Below are positions 54,952-64,000 of a stretch of 64,000 nucleotides of DNA, one piece after another; the stretch's first letter is position 1; each line of letters begins with the position of its first letter. Source of the stretch: Snuella sedimenti (GTDB taxonomy: Bacteria; Bacteroidota; Bacteroidia; Flavobacteriales; Flavobacteriaceae); NCBI RefSeq assembly GCF_016428595.1, contig NZ_JAELVQ010000001.1, positions 62,001-126,000 on the forward strand. Direction: 5' to 3'. Position numbers and translations under genes: made by a program. Under the pieces are notes generated by a model that saw only the letters and a program-made list of their open reading frames with translations, was not told the origin of the DNA and searched no databases.

Positions 54952-55450
54952 TATTGTCTCTGCAAATATTCTACGTTTTTTCACACTTGTTTTAGTACAA
55001 GTTCTAATATGTAGCCATATTAATTTTTTAGGCTACATCAATCCGTATATCTATATCTTGTTCATTATATTGTTTCCAGTTAAAAACAATCGTGTTCTTT
55101 TTATTTTTATAAGCTTTCTTTTAGGACTATCAGTCGACATCTTTTTAGACTCTGGGGGTATGCATGCCGCTGCTTGTGTTTTTATAGCTTATGTACGACC
55201 TGTGGTTCTAAAATTTTCTTTTGGCATACAATACGAACACCTTACCATGAAATTTGATGCAGTTGACTTTGGCTCTAAACTAACCTATATCACAGTGCTT
55301 ACTGTTCTGCATCATATTATTTTATTTTATTTAGAAATATTTAGCATCTCCAAGATAATGTTAGTGCTACAAAAAACGTTATTCTCAAGTATATTTACTA
55401 TTTTATTATGCGTGTTAATAACAATTATTTTTAGTAGAAAAACCAAATGA
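54944..55450 (+). CDS. mreD: Rod-shape-determining protein MreD
   Basis: 168 residues, about five membrane helices with MreD-like text (YINPYIYILFIILFPVKNNRVLFI; GLSVDIFLDSGGMHAAACVFIAYVRP). The Bacteroidota MreD is weakly conserved, so the position between mreC (8-nt overlap) and PBP2 (4-nt overlap) carries much of the evidence. It is a membrane part of the elongasome. Confidence 0.9.
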   Translation: MNNIVSANILRFFTLVLVQVLICSHINFLGYINPYIYILFIILFPVKNNRVLFIFISFLLGLSVDIFLDSGGMHAAACVFIAYVRPVVLKFSFGIQYEHLTMKFDAVDFGSKLTYITVLTVLHHIILFYLEIFSISKIMLVLQKTLFSSIFTILLCVLITIIFSRKTK

Positions 55451-57381
55451 GACAACTCTTACTTTTTGCATCTGTAATACTTGTTGGTCTTTTATTTATA
55501 TCCAGACTTTTCTATCTGCAAGTTTATACATCAAATGAACATAATTTATTTGATGATAATGCCATACGAAAAGTTTACGACTACCCAAAGCGCGGTTTTG
55601 TGTACGATAGAAATGGACGGCTTTTGGTAGATAACCAACCCTCTTATGATGTCATGGTTATTCCTCGTGAAGTCAAACCATTGGACACGCTTGAGTTTTG
55701 CGCATTGCTTAAAATAGACAAAGAAAAATTTATAACCACTTATAAAAAAGCATATCATTATTCCCCTAGGCTCCCATCGGTTTTCGTGTCTCATTTATCG
55801 AAAGAAGACTATGCTGTTTTACAGGAAAAGATGCGAAAATATGAAGGCTTTTACATTCAAAAACGTTCTTTACGCCATTATCAAACAACGATAGGTGCTA
55901 ATGTTTTAGGTAGTATTAGCGAAGTTAACAATGCTATTATAGAAAAAGACCCCTATTATAAAATGGGGGATCTTATTGGAACAGAAGGTGTTGAAGTCTC
56001 TTATGAAAAAGTATTACGAGGCGTAAAAGGTATTAAATTCATTCAAAAAGACCGGTTTAACAGGGACATTGCCCCTTATAAGGGTGGAGAATTTGACACA
56101 ATACCCGTACCCGGAAAAGACATTACCATCACCATTGATGCTGAATTGCAAGCTTATGGCGAATTACTTATGCAAAATAAACGAGGTGGCATTATTGCTA
56201 TCGAACCCAGTAGCGGTGAAATACTAACCATGGTTACTGCGCCTAGTTATAATCCTAACTTATTAGTTGGAAGGAATCGATCTGCTAACTACTCTAAAAT
56301 GCATTATGACACTATTGCAAAACCCTTATTCAACAGAGCATTAAAAGCGCAGTACCCACCAGGATCACCATTTAAAGTCTTGAATGCCCTCATTGGTTTG
56401 CAAGAGAATATAGTTAGTACCCATGATAAATTTAGCTGTAGGATGGGATACTACCTTGGAAGTAGAAAACTAACCGGTTGCCACGACCACTTTAGTCCGG
56501 TAAACATGAATCAAGGTATTGCACAATCCTGCAACGCTTACTTTGCAAATGTATACAGACGCATTGTTGAAAAGTATGATACTGCGGCTGAGGGATTAAA
56601 TGTTTGGAGCAACCATGTAAAAAGTTTTGGATTAGGTAACTATTTAGGTTATGATTTAAAAATTGGTAGTCCAGGACGCGTTCCCGATGGAAACTTTTAT
56701 GACAAATGGTACGGAAAAGGGCGATGGGCATCAACCTATAACATTTCTAATGCTATAGGTCAAGGGGAAGTTGAAGCCACGCCTATCCAATTAGCCAATA
56801 TGGTTGCTGCCATTGGTAACCGCGGTTATTTTTACACGCCCCACATCATAAAGGCAATAGAAGATGACACCATTCCTAAAAAATTCACAACCCGGAAATA
56901 CACCACCATAGATAAAATAAATTTCGAGCCTGTCATACAAGGAATGTTTGACGTATACAACGATGGGACTGCTACTTATTTAAAAGTACCTGGTATTGAA
57001 ATTTGTGGAAAAACAGGTACTGCTGAAAATTTCATGAAGATTGACGGTGTAACAACCCAGCTTACAGACCATTCTATTTTTGTTGCATTTGCCCCAAAAG
57101 AAGACCCTAAAATAGCACTCGCCGTATTTGTTGAAAATGGCTACTGGGGGAGTCGGTTTGCCGGAAAGGTTGCCAGTTTAATGATTGAAAAACACATTAA
57201 AGGATATATTACGAGAACTGATTTAGAACATTGGATTTTATCGCACAGTTTAGAAGATGAGTACGCTAAACCCTACTCTGGTGAACCTTTTAAAATTAAT
57301 GGCCAAACCTCTTTACAGGTACTCGATGGCCCCGACTATAATAAATTGATAGAACAGCTAAATAAAATGAATGATGGTTAG
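55447..57381 (+). CDS. mrdA: Penicillin-binding protein 2 (elongasome transpeptidase)
   Basis: 644 residues with a single N-terminal membrane anchor, a class-B PBP dimerisation domain (YPKRGFVYDRNGRLLVDNQPSYDV) and the transpeptidase domain. The acylated Ser307 is in YPPGSPFK, the SxN motif is SCN in AQSCNAYF and the KTGT motif is present. It cross-links peptidoglycan during elongation, paired with the RodA glycosyltransferase encoded next to it (11-nt overlap). Confidence 0.96.
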   Translation: MRQLLLFASVILVGLLFISRLFYLQVYTSNEHNLFDDNAIRKVYDYPKRGFVYDRNGRLLVDNQPSYDVMVIPREVKPLDTLEFCALLKIDKEKFITTYKKAYHYSPRLPSVFVSHLSKEDYAVLQEKMRKYEGFYIQKRSLRHYQTTIGANVLGSISEVNNAIIEKDPYYKMGDLIGTEGVEVSYEKVLRGVKGIKFIQKDRFNRDIAPYKGGEFDTIPVPGKDITITIDAELQAYGELLMQNKRGGIIAIEPSSGEILTMVTAPSYNPNLLVGRNRSANYSKMHYDTIAKPLFNRALKAQYPPGSPFKVLNALIGLQENIVSTHDKFSCRMGYYLGSRKLTGCHDHFSPVNMNQGIAQSCNAYFANVYRRIVEKYDTAAEGLNVWSNHVKSFGLGNYLGYDLKIGSPGRVPDGNFYDKWYGKGRWASTYNISNAIGQGEVEATPIQLANMVAAIGNRGYFYTPHIIKAIEDDTIPKKFTTRKYTTIDKINFEPVIQGMFDVYNDGTATYLKVPGIEICGKTGTAENFMKIDGVTTQLTDHSIFVAFAPKEDPKIALAVFVENGYWGSRFAGKVASLMIEKHIKGYITRTDLEHWILSHSLEDEYAKPYSGEPFKINGQTSLQVLDGPDYNKLIEQLNKMNDG

Positions 57382-58651
57382 GGAAACCAATAAATATTTT
57401 AAATTTGATTGGATTACCATCGTGCTCTTTTTACTTTTAGTTGGCTTTGGATGGTTAAATATCTTATCGGCATCGCACACAGGGGAAACAATTAATTACT
57501 TTGATTTTTCACAACCTTATGGCAAACAACTAATATTTATCTTTTTTACCTTCGCCCTAATAGTAGTTTTACTTGCCATTGATGCAAAATTTTATGAGCG
57601 TTTTTCCAGTATTATATACATTATCGCTCTACTATCCCTTGTAGGGCTCTTTATATTTGGCAAAAATGTAAATGGTGCCACTTCTTGGTATGGCATAGGA
57701 GGTATGACCTTACAGCCTAGTGAATTTGCAAAAGCAGCTACGGCGCTTGCCGTTGCCAAATTTGTGAGTGATTTAAATACCGACATAAAACGTTTTAAAG
57801 ATCAATTAAAAGTTTTATTAATACTGTTCATCCCTGCTTTTTTGGTTTTATTACAAAATGATACGGGAAGCACACTCGTTTATGCTGCTTTTATTTTTGT
57901 TTTGTATAGGGAAGGGCTTCCAAAATACTATTTAACCATTAGTATAATAATTGTTTTATTATCTGTTTTATCACTAAAATTTGGCGTAACAACTACCTCC
58001 ATAATTGCTTTTATTGGCATATTGGCTTTTTATTTCTTAAATAAAAAACACACCTCTATAATCCAATCCATTATTACTTTAATATGTTGTGTATTGGTAT
58101 CCTTTGGCGTTAAGTTCTTTTATCAAAACGTCCTGCAACCACACCAGCAAGATCGTATAAGTCTATGGTTACGATTAGAAAAAGACCCTGCTAAACTTAA
58201 ACGTATGAAACAAACGTTTGCCTACAACCTAAACGAGTCTGAAAAAGCCATTAGCTCTGGTGGGCTTACAGGACGAGGTTTTTTAGAAGGCACTAGGACT
58301 ACAGGGAAATTTGTACCAGAACAACACACCGATTACATTTTTAGTACCGTAGGTGAAGAATGGGGCTTTTTAGGGAGTTCATTTGTCGTTATACTTTTCG
58401 TATTACTCATTCTTAGAGTCCTACACTTGGCCGAACTTCAAAAATCACAATTTAGTCGTGTCTATGGCTATTCGGTTGCAGCTATTATTTTTATGCACTT
58501 TTTCATTAACATTGGTATGGTTATGGGCTTAATACCCACTATTGGCATTCCATTACCTATGTTTAGTTATGGAGGCTCTGGACTTTGGGCCTTCACCATT
58601 TTATTATTTATTTTTATAAAACTGGATTCTAACCGAATCAACGAATGGTGA
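57371..58651 (+). CDS. rodA: Rod-shape SEDS glycosyltransferase RodA
   Basis: 426 residues, about ten membrane helices. The SEDS landmarks are visible: FLVLLQNDTGSTLVYAAFI, the large periplasmic loop with GLTGRGFLEGTRTTGKFVPEQHTDYIFSTVGEEWGFLGS, and GIPLPMFSYGGSGLWAF at the end. It polymerises lipid II into glycan strands with PBP2. Two adjacent ATG codons are possible starts. It closes the mreBCD-mrdA-rodA operon. Confidence 0.96.
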   Translation: MMVRETNKYFKFDWITIVLFLLLVGFGWLNILSASHTGETINYFDFSQPYGKQLIFIFFTFALIVVLLAIDAKFYERFSSIIYIIALLSLVGLFIFGKNVNGATSWYGIGGMTLQPSEFAKAATALAVAKFVSDLNTDIKRFKDQLKVLLILFIPAFLVLLQNDTGSTLVYAAFIFVLYREGLPKYYLTISIIIVLLSVLSLKFGVTTTSIIAFIGILAFYFLNKKHTSIIQSIITLICCVLVSFGVKFFYQNVLQPHQQDRISLWLRLEKDPAKLKRMKQTFAYNLNESEKAISSGGLTGRGFLEGTRTTGKFVPEQHTDYIFSTVGEEWGFLGSSFVVILFVLLILRVLHLAELQKSQFSRVYGYSVAAIIFMHFFINIGMVMGLIPTIGIPLPMFSYGGSGLWAFTILLFIFIKLDSNRINEW

Positions 58652-58930
58652 TTATTTAGCATCCTGTACGCAGTCGCAGTTTACAGTGACAAATATCCAA
58701 ACAAACTAGGGGAGGTTGACTAAGATGAACGGGCTTAACTCAAAAACCTAAAACAAGGGGAATAATGGATAAAGAATTTATGTCAGTTTAAGTGCCAAAT
58801 CTGTGATTTGGTGCACTTCGACTTCGCTCAGTAGAGCTATCGAAAACAAATAAATTTCTTACTAAAAGTGCAGCTGTCTTAAGTCAAACTTTAGGATAGC
58901 TGTGACTTAACAACAACCAAAAATTTAACC

Positions 58931-59266
58931 CTACTTTTTTAACTCCAGTTTTTCAGCAAAATAATCACAAAAATCTTTCATGGTAGCTGTCATCTTTTCA
59001 TCTTGCGTTGCCCTGTTAAATGTATCACTCATTGCAACTAGGGTTTGATGAAAAAACACTTTCATGTCATCTACCGGCATGTCCTTGGTCCACAAATCGA
59101 TACGTAATGTTTCTTTAGCATTAGCATCCCATACCGATAGCATCATAGCTTTAGCCTCCTCATTACTTATACCGCCATCTTGCGCTGACCACTTTAATTT
59201 TTCAGGTATGCGATTATCATCAAGTTCTATATTAAGCTCTATTGTTGATGTTCTATTCTTAGACAT
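58931..59266 (-). CDS. gldC: Gliding motility protein GldC
   Basis: 111 residues, soluble, small. The text STIELNIELDDNRIPEKLKWSAQDGG and LWTKDMPVDDMKVFFHQTLVAMSDTF matches GldC, required for efficient gliding in Flavobacterium johnsoniae; its molecular role is unclear. It follows gldB, whose stop overlaps its start as TAATG, so the two are coupled. About 280 nt with only a degenerate REP-like segment separate it from rodA. Confidence 0.95.
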   Translation of the reverse strand: MSKNRTSTIELNIELDDNRIPEKLKWSAQDGGISNEEAKAMMLSVWDANAKETLRIDLWTKDMPVDDMKVFFHQTLVAMSDTFNRATQDEKMTATMKDFCDYFAEKLELKK

Positions 59267-60228
59267 TATTTTCTTGGTTTAAACTTTGAATTATTAAAAA
59301 TATCTTCTGCACTCATTATAAGCATGTCCTTTAGAGGAACGTTATTTTTTTCCATGTATGCCCTTACAATTTGCCAACCTAGGTATTGCCCCAACCGGCC
59401 TGGCGATTCCTTGTCTATTTCTTCCAGATAAAACTTAGAAAAAGGTGCTGGGTTAATAAATCGTCCTGGAAGCTTAGAATCTGTACTAAACAACAATTCG
59501 CGTTCTACAAAATAACGCCAAATATAACTTTCGTTAGCAATAGCCCAGTCCAATTGTTCTTGCGAATACCCTATACGCTCTTTTTCGTCTACAAAAGGAA
59601 TAACCACATCTTTAAAATAAAGTAACTTTCCAAAGTATATCATCTCGTCCAACAACGTTTTTCTGTGCTGTTGAAACGTATACCTTTTTGCGTATTCATT
59701 TGCTAAATCCACAACAATCTGTTCCTTACGCAAGTTTTGAACTGTATACTTCTGTATCCCACTATAAAACTCGTGGTCACTTCCAAGATACGTATCTAAA
59801 GAAATAAGTGCTATTGTATCGGTAACAATCACTTTATTTCTATAGTCTACGTCCGATGTCGTAGTGATAATACGTGGCGGATTAAAATTTGGGAAATAAT
59901 ACCTTAAATGATTAAAGAGGGATTCGATTTTAGCTTCTTCATTTTTAAAATTTGGAAAGGCTTTAGCAACTTCAGATGCCAATTGCATTTGTAATGTATC
60001 TTGCTTTTTAGCTATCCAAAACGAATCACTATATTTTTCGGCAAACATAAACGGATATGCCCGTTTTAACTTAGGCAAACCCTGAACGGTTATTTCTGAA
60101 AATAACTTATCATAACGTTCAACATCCACATCAATATTAATAGCTGCAATAGTTTTTTCAATCTGATTTTCAGTCTTGCACGAAAATACAACAGCAATAA
60201 AACCGATAAGAGGCAATAAATGTTTCAT
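59266..60228 (-). CDS. gldB: Gliding motility lipoprotein GldB
   Basis: 320 residues with a lipobox (IAVVFSC, Cys17) and the GldB text DVDVERYDKLFSEI, RAYPFMFAEKYSDSFWIA, RYYFPNFNPPRIITTTSDVDYRN and VDLANEYAKRYTFQQ. It is an envelope lipoprotein essential for gliding in Flavobacterium. Later parts recall a gluzincin-like fold seen in some relatives, but no HExxH motif is present. It is divergent from nadE with a 95-nt spacer to the chosen nadE start. Confidence 0.95.
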   Translation of the reverse strand: MKHLLPLIGFIAVVFSCKTENQIEKTIAAINIDVDVERYDKLFSEITVQGLPKLKRAYPFMFAEKYSDSFWIAKKQDTLQMQLASEVAKAFPNFKNEEAKIESLFNHLRYYFPNFNPPRIITTTSDVDYRNKVIVTDTIALISLDTYLGSDHEFYSGIQKYTVQNLRKEQIVVDLANEYAKRYTFQQHRKTLLDEMIYFGKLLYFKDVVIPFVDEKERIGYSQEQLDWAIANESYIWRYFVERELLFSTDSKLPGRFINPAPFSKFYLEEIDKESPGRLGQYLGWQIVRAYMEKNNVPLKDMLIMSAEDIFNNSKFKPRK

Positions 60229-60276
60229 ATTTAAAACTTAAACGCTATAATTTTTTATATATTGAAGGCTTTACTT

Positions 60277-60284
60277 TATTTTTG
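60277..60284 (+). promoter_or_regulatory. nadE -7 promoter box
   Basis: TATTTTTG matches TAnnTTTG exactly. It overlaps an in-frame TTG at 60282, which is therefore not the start; the ATG at 60324 is preferred. Confidence 0.6.
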
Positions 60285-60323
60285 TCTGCAAAGGTAATAT
60301 TCTTAGATTTAAATCCATTTAAT

Positions 60324-61112
60324 ATGCAGACAGAAAAAGTTGTAGACCATATTGTTAATTGGCTGAAAGATTATGCTTCTAATGCAGGCGTTAAAGGTTT
60401 TGTTATTGGCATTTCGGGAGGCATCGATTCGGCAGTAACCTCAACTTTGTGTGCAAAAACGAATTTACCCCTTCTCTGTTTAGAAATGCCTATACACCAA
60501 GCAACTTATCAAGTAAATAGAGCTTTAAACCATATTGATTGGCTAAAAACCAATTTTACTAACATAACCATGACTCAAGTAAACCTAACACCCGTTTTTG
60601 ACAATCTGGTAGCCGCCCTACCTCCTGTGAAAAATGAAGAAGATCGATTTATGTCTTTAGCAAATACCAGAGCTCGATTACGAATGACTTCACTTTACTA
60701 CTTTGCTGCACTAAACAACTATTTAGTAGCTGGAACGGGTAATAAAGTAGAGGATTTTGGTGTTGGCTTTTACACAAAATATGGTGATGGCGGCGTTGAT
60801 TTAAGTCCCATTGCCGATTTATTAAAAACCCAAGTTTATGAAATAGCCGAACATTTAGGAATTATACAGGAAATTATTGATGCAGCCCCTACCGATGGCC
60901 TTTGGGGAGACGACAGAACTGATGAAGATCAAATTGGCGCCTCTTACCCTGAATTGGAATGGGCTATGAAAATGGACAATAATGGTAAAAAAGCGGAAGA
61001 TTTTTCTGGAAGGAAACAAGAAGTTTTTAAAATTTACAAACGCTTTAACACCGCTAACAAACACAAAATGTTACCAATACCTATTTGTAAAATTCCCACA
61101 AACTTGATTTAA
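60324..61112 (+). CDS. nadE: NH3-dependent NAD+ synthetase
   Basis: 262 residues. The ATP-pyrophosphatase P-loop is in IGISGGIDSAVTS, and RMTSLYYFAALNNYLVAGTGN, DFGVGFYTKYGDGG and LADLLKTQVYEIAEHLGI-type text confirm NadE. There is no nitrilase domain, so ammonia is the nitrogen donor unless a partner glutaminase exists. It amidates nicotinic acid adenine dinucleotide to NAD+. It is divergent from gldB. Confidence 0.96.
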   Translation: MQTEKVVDHIVNWLKDYASNAGVKGFVIGISGGIDSAVTSTLCAKTNLPLLCLEMPIHQATYQVNRALNHIDWLKTNFTNITMTQVNLTPVFDNLVAALPPVKNEEDRFMSLANTRARLRMTSLYYFAALNNYLVAGTGNKVEDFGVGFYTKYGDGGVDLSPIADLLKTQVYEIAEHLGIIQEIIDAAPTDGLWGDDRTDEDQIGASYPELEWAMKMDNNGKKAEDFSGRKQEVFKIYKRFNTANKHKMLPIPICKIPTNLI

Positions 61113-61115
61113 GTC

Positions 61116-61146
61116 TTGCAGGGTAGTAAAAAAATTACTACCTTTG
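61116..61146 (+). promoter_or_regulatory. Response-regulator promoter (TTG, 20 nt, TACCTTTG)
   Basis: TTG at 61116-61118 and TACCTTTG at 61139-61146, with 20 nt between, fit the Bacteroidota promoter. The ATG follows 67 nt downstream. Confidence 0.65.
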
Positions 61147-61212
61147 TTTTATGGCTTAATCTCTCAATTATAATTATCTCTCAACCAAATTATAATATTA
61201 AAGCTTTCAATT

Positions 61213-61848
61213 ATGATTAAATTATTAATAGCAGACAACCACCCTATTGTAAGAAAAGGGTTAGAAATTCTTTTTTCAGCGTCTTCTAACGTTAAAATTG
61301 TTGGAAATGTTGATAATGGCGAGGCCTTACTAGAATTTGTAAAGAACAATCCGGTAGACATTATCTTAACCGAAGCCGATTTACCAAAACTTAATGGTTT
61401 AACGGTTTTACGTTATTTAAAAAATGACTATCCAGACGTAAAGACCATTATTTTTAGTGGTCAACCGGAAGAAGTTTATGCCATCAATGCCATTAAAGCA
61501 GGTGCGGCCGGTTACTTATCTAAATCCGTTAATATCATAACGATTAACGAAGCCGTTTTAAAAGTTCATGAAGGGGGTATTTATTTAAGTAATGAGCTAA
61601 CCAAACAATTAGCATTGGGTAGTAGATCCAATAAATCGGGTGCTTTTTACAAAAAGTTATCCACTCGTGAGGCAGAGGTTTTAAAACTCCTAACCATAGG
61701 AAGAAAAAACAAAGAAATCTCAAAAGAATTGGATATTAACGAGAAAACTGTAAGTACTTACAAGGCTCGTTTAATGAAAAAATTAAAGGTAACCAATTTA
61801 GTAGATTTGGTTACGCAAGCGAAACTTGCTGTAGAAGCTGAATCATAA
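61213..61848 (+). CDS. LuxR-type response regulator with Glu in place of the phosphoacceptor Asp
   Basis: 211 residues, a receiver domain (1-120) and a LuxR helix-turn-helix (STREAEVLKLLTIGRKNKEISKELDINEKTVSTYKARLMKKL). In the receiver, the acidic pocket has Asp8 only in this stretch (LLIADNHP), and the position that is Asp in NarL-type proteins (ILLDxxMP) is Glu54 in ILTEADLP. Lys104 is present. The change would prevent normal phosphorylation and may mimic a constitutively phosphorylated state. No histidine kinase is adjacent. It converges with dnaG, overlapping by 6 nt. Confidence 0.9.
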   Translation: MIKLLIADNHPIVRKGLEILFSASSNVKIVGNVDNGEALLEFVKNNPVDIILTEADLPKLNGLTVLRYLKNDYPDVKTIIFSGQPEEVYAINAIKAGAAGYLSKSVNIITINEAVLKVHEGGIYLSNELTKQLALGSRSNKSGAFYKKLSTREAEVLKLLTIGRKNKEISKELDINEKTVSTYKARLMKKLKVTNLVDLVTQAKLAVEAES

Positions 61849-63801
61849 AACACGGTTCAGTTTTCTAGATAAAAGCATTTTTAAGCCTGAGTAGTCTTTA
61901 ACTTCTTCAAGAATATTTCTATTGGTATCCTGTATACTCTTTAGGGTTTCTTGCTGGAACTCTTTGACCTTTTGATCAATAAAAAAGCAACGCAGGCTTA
62001 AAATAGTTTCGCTCACCAATTGTCCTATTGTGTCTTTTTTCTGTTTGGGATAAATCTGCATTCGATTCCAATCATCAAGCGTATAACGTTCGTCATCCAT
62101 TAAAATGGATGTGATTTCACTTGATATATCGGCATCAACTGAATTGATAAATGTCTTTAGCTCAAAATTAGGGTTTTGATTTAATGCCTCTATTACTTTA
62201 TAATAGATCGTTTTAAATCGAGGGTTAGAAAATTCCATTTCGTCTTCCTGCAAATCCAAAAACACTTTTTCAAAAACTTTAGATTGATGAACCACAGGTT
62301 CTAAAACCAATTCTCCCTTATCGTTCTCTTTTAACACCAGATCCTCAAAATCTTCAACTTCATTACCATACAACAACAAAACCTCTATAATCTTACGTTC
62401 TAAAATATATTGCACATCTACCTTTTTAACAGGTTGTTGGTGCTTGATCACTTCAAAAGCTTTCTTACTCTGCTGGCCCTGTTTGCTTTCTTTCTGAACT
62501 TCTTTTTTATCGATCTGAGCCAACGTACTAAATAAAACCTCTTCACTTATATCCATTATCCTTGCACACTCCTGGATATAAATTTCTTTTTTAATACGAT
62601 CGGGTATTTTAGAAATACTATTTACAATATCCCTGACTGTATCTGCTTTTTTAATGGGATCGTTCTTAGAATCTTCAAACAAAACAGATGCTTTAAACTG
62701 AATAAAATCCTTAGCATTTGTTTCTAAATATAATTTAAGTTCTTCAAGCGTATTTTTTCTTGCAAAACTATCGGGGTCTTCACCTTCTGGAAAAGAACAC
62801 ACCTTAACATCCATCCCTTGCTCTAGAATAAGATCCACTCCACGAAGTGAAGCACGCATACCCGCTGCATCGCCATCAAACAAAACAGTTATATTCTTTG
62901 TCAATCTGTTTATGAGCCTAATTTGGTCTGAGGTTAAAGCCGTTCCCGAAGAAGACACCACATTTTTTATCCCAGTTTGATAAAACTGAATAACATCGGT
63001 ATATCCTTCAACCAGATAACAGTTATCTTCTTTAGAAATACTTTGCTTGGCATGATAAATACCATACAAAACTTTACTTTTATGGTAAATATCGCTTTCT
63101 GGAGAATTTAAGTATTTAGCTGCTTTTTTATCATTAATCAAAATACGCCCTCCAAAGCCCAACACTCGACCGCTCATACTTTTAATAGGAAACATAACAC
63201 GTCCTTTAAACCTATCGAAACGCTTTGTTTCCTTAACAATAGTAAGTCCTGTTTTTTCTAAATACTCTATACTATACCCCTGCTTTAGAGCTTCATCCGT
63301 AAAAGCTTGCCACTCATCAAGCGAATACCCCAAGTCGAAAGTCTTTATAGTTTCATTGGTAAACCCCCGTTCTTTAAAGTAACTCAAACCAATCGCTTGT
63401 CCCTGATCGGTTTTATGAAGTATTCGTTGAAAATAAGCATTCGCAAATTCACTAACCAAATACAAACTCTCACGTGTATTGGCCTGTTCTTTTTGTTCGT
63501 TAGACTGTTCGGTTTCTTCTATTTCAATGTTGTATCGTTTTGCTAAATACTTTATTGCTTCTGGGTAGGTAAAATGTTCGTGTTCCATTAAAAATGCAAC
63601 AACATTCCCACCTTTGCCACTGGAAAAATCCTTCCAGATTTGCTTAACCGGAGACACCATAAAACTTGGGGAACGTTCATCACTAAAAGGACTCAACCCT
63701 TTAAAGTTGCTCCCTGCTTTTTTAAGCTGAACAAAATCGCCAATAACCTCTTCTACACGAGCGGTCTCAAATACTAAATCTATGGATGATTGTGATATCA
63801 A
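61843..63801 (-). CDS. dnaG: DNA primase with non-canonical zinc domain
   Basis: 652 residues. The N-terminal CHC2-type region is recognisable by SPFSDERSPSFMVSPVKQIWKDFSSGKGGNVVAF, but the ligands that are Cys-x2-His and Cys-x2-Cys in E. coli are Ser37/Ser40 and Asp58/Ser61-like here, so no zinc site is visible. The Toprim core is intact (EGYTDVIQFYQTGI; LFDGDAAGMR) and the C-terminal helicase-binding region follows. It makes the RNA primers for replication. The missing ligands may be normal for this lineage. Confidence 0.95.
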   Translation of the reverse strand: MISQSSIDLVFETARVEEVIGDFVQLKKAGSNFKGLSPFSDERSPSFMVSPVKQIWKDFSSGKGGNVVAFLMEHEHFTYPEAIKYLAKRYNIEIEETEQSNEQKEQANTRESLYLVSEFANAYFQRILHKTDQGQAIGLSYFKERGFTNETIKTFDLGYSLDEWQAFTDEALKQGYSIEYLEKTGLTIVKETKRFDRFKGRVMFPIKSMSGRVLGFGGRILINDKKAAKYLNSPESDIYHKSKVLYGIYHAKQSISKEDNCYLVEGYTDVIQFYQTGIKNVVSSSGTALTSDQIRLINRLTKNITVLFDGDAAGMRASLRGVDLILEQGMDVKVCSFPEGEDPDSFARKNTLEELKLYLETNAKDFIQFKASVLFEDSKNDPIKKADTVRDIVNSISKIPDRIKKEIYIQECARIMDISEEVLFSTLAQIDKKEVQKESKQGQQSKKAFEVIKHQQPVKKVDVQYILERKIIEVLLLYGNEVEDFEDLVLKENDKGELVLEPVVHQSKVFEKVFLDLQEDEMEFSNPRFKTIYYKVIEALNQNPNFELKTFINSVDADISSEITSILMDDERYTLDDWNRMQIYPKQKKDTIGQLVSETILSLRCFFIDQKVKEFQQETLKSIQDTNRNILEEVKDYSGLKMLLSRKLNRVL

Positions 63802-64000
63802 ATGACTACATTAACCCATTAAAAACGGGAATCTTTTTTATTAAAACTTAATTTTTAAAAGTAGGTTCCTGACTTTGCAGAAATAACAATGTAAAAGTAC
63901 TATAATCTTATTGATTTTAGAAACGCATTAGCTTCTTGGATTTAATATTATGAAATGCCTACTAACAAAAAGTTGCAAACCCAACCGAAATCGAAGATTC
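63802..64000. other. Spacer upstream of dnaG at window edge
   Basis: No gene, RNA or clear promoter recognised in these 199 bp; a near-match TACTTTTA lies on the minus strand near 63895. A gene may start just beyond the edge. Confidence 0.4.

Noticed and set aside
1-64000. tRNA or rRNA genes
   Set aside because: No cloverleaf-like GGTTCRANNCC pattern or rRNA sequence was recognised in the gene-free stretches.

Overview
The window is chromosomal DNA of a marine-type member of the Flavobacteriaceae (Bacteroidota). This rests on gldB and gldC, a T9SS plug-domain protein, an XrtF exosortase pair, a six-subunit Na+-translocating NADH:quinone reductase, AT-rich spacers, and promoters of the Bacteroidota type (TTG, 17-23 nt, TAnnTTTG) instead of strong Shine-Dalgarno sites. 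I cannot name genus or species.

Layout. 0-5.3 kb: the start of an MFS sugar permease and a coupled pair, a membrane-anchored cytochrome c/DUF1592-type protein and a DUF1552 protein. 6-13.2 kb: a small cysteine-containing protein and the nqrABCDEF operon, interrupted between nqrB and nqrC by a four-helix-bundle gene. 13.3-20.6 kb: housekeeping and conserved genes (T9SS plug, apaG, a DUF6695-like protein, an NRDE protein, pruA, a DUF3500 protein, a cyclase-family hydrolase). 20.8-22.3 kb: a compact candidate RiPP locus, a precursor-like gene followed by an FxsB-like radical SAM/SPASM maturase.

22.6-35.3 kb is an accessory region. It has 153-bp direct repeats around an oxidoreductase and a lipoprotein, a frameshifted ParE-type toxin with its antitoxin, an IS1182-like remnant, and a run of minus-strand single genes separated by long imperfect palindromes that resemble integron attC sites. 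No integrase is visible. The cassette-like genes encode small membrane or secreted proteins, a SEC-C/HEPN-like protein and an SMI1/KNR4 protein. The 3' end of a group II intron abuts one attC-like half site. Two ~0.5-kb direct repeats, split repeat pairs and minisatellites complete the region.

35.3-49.3 kb: a GH20 hexosaminidase, then a copper/heavy-metal island (CopA, an HMA-AraC regulator, an HMA lipoprotein, CusB, PepSY protein, TolC-type OMF, a second four-helix-bundle gene, CusA, HYC_CC_PP protein). 49.3-64 kb: XrtF and partner, a GAF/fRMsr-like enzyme, purH, the mreBCD-PBP2-rodA cell-shape operon, gldC-gldB, nadE, a LuxR-type response regulator with Glu at the phosphoacceptor position, and a DnaG whose zinc-ligand positions are all substituted.

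Assignments rest on reading motifs and repeats by eye; no database search was run. The attC array and the RiPP locus are the two observations most worth testing.
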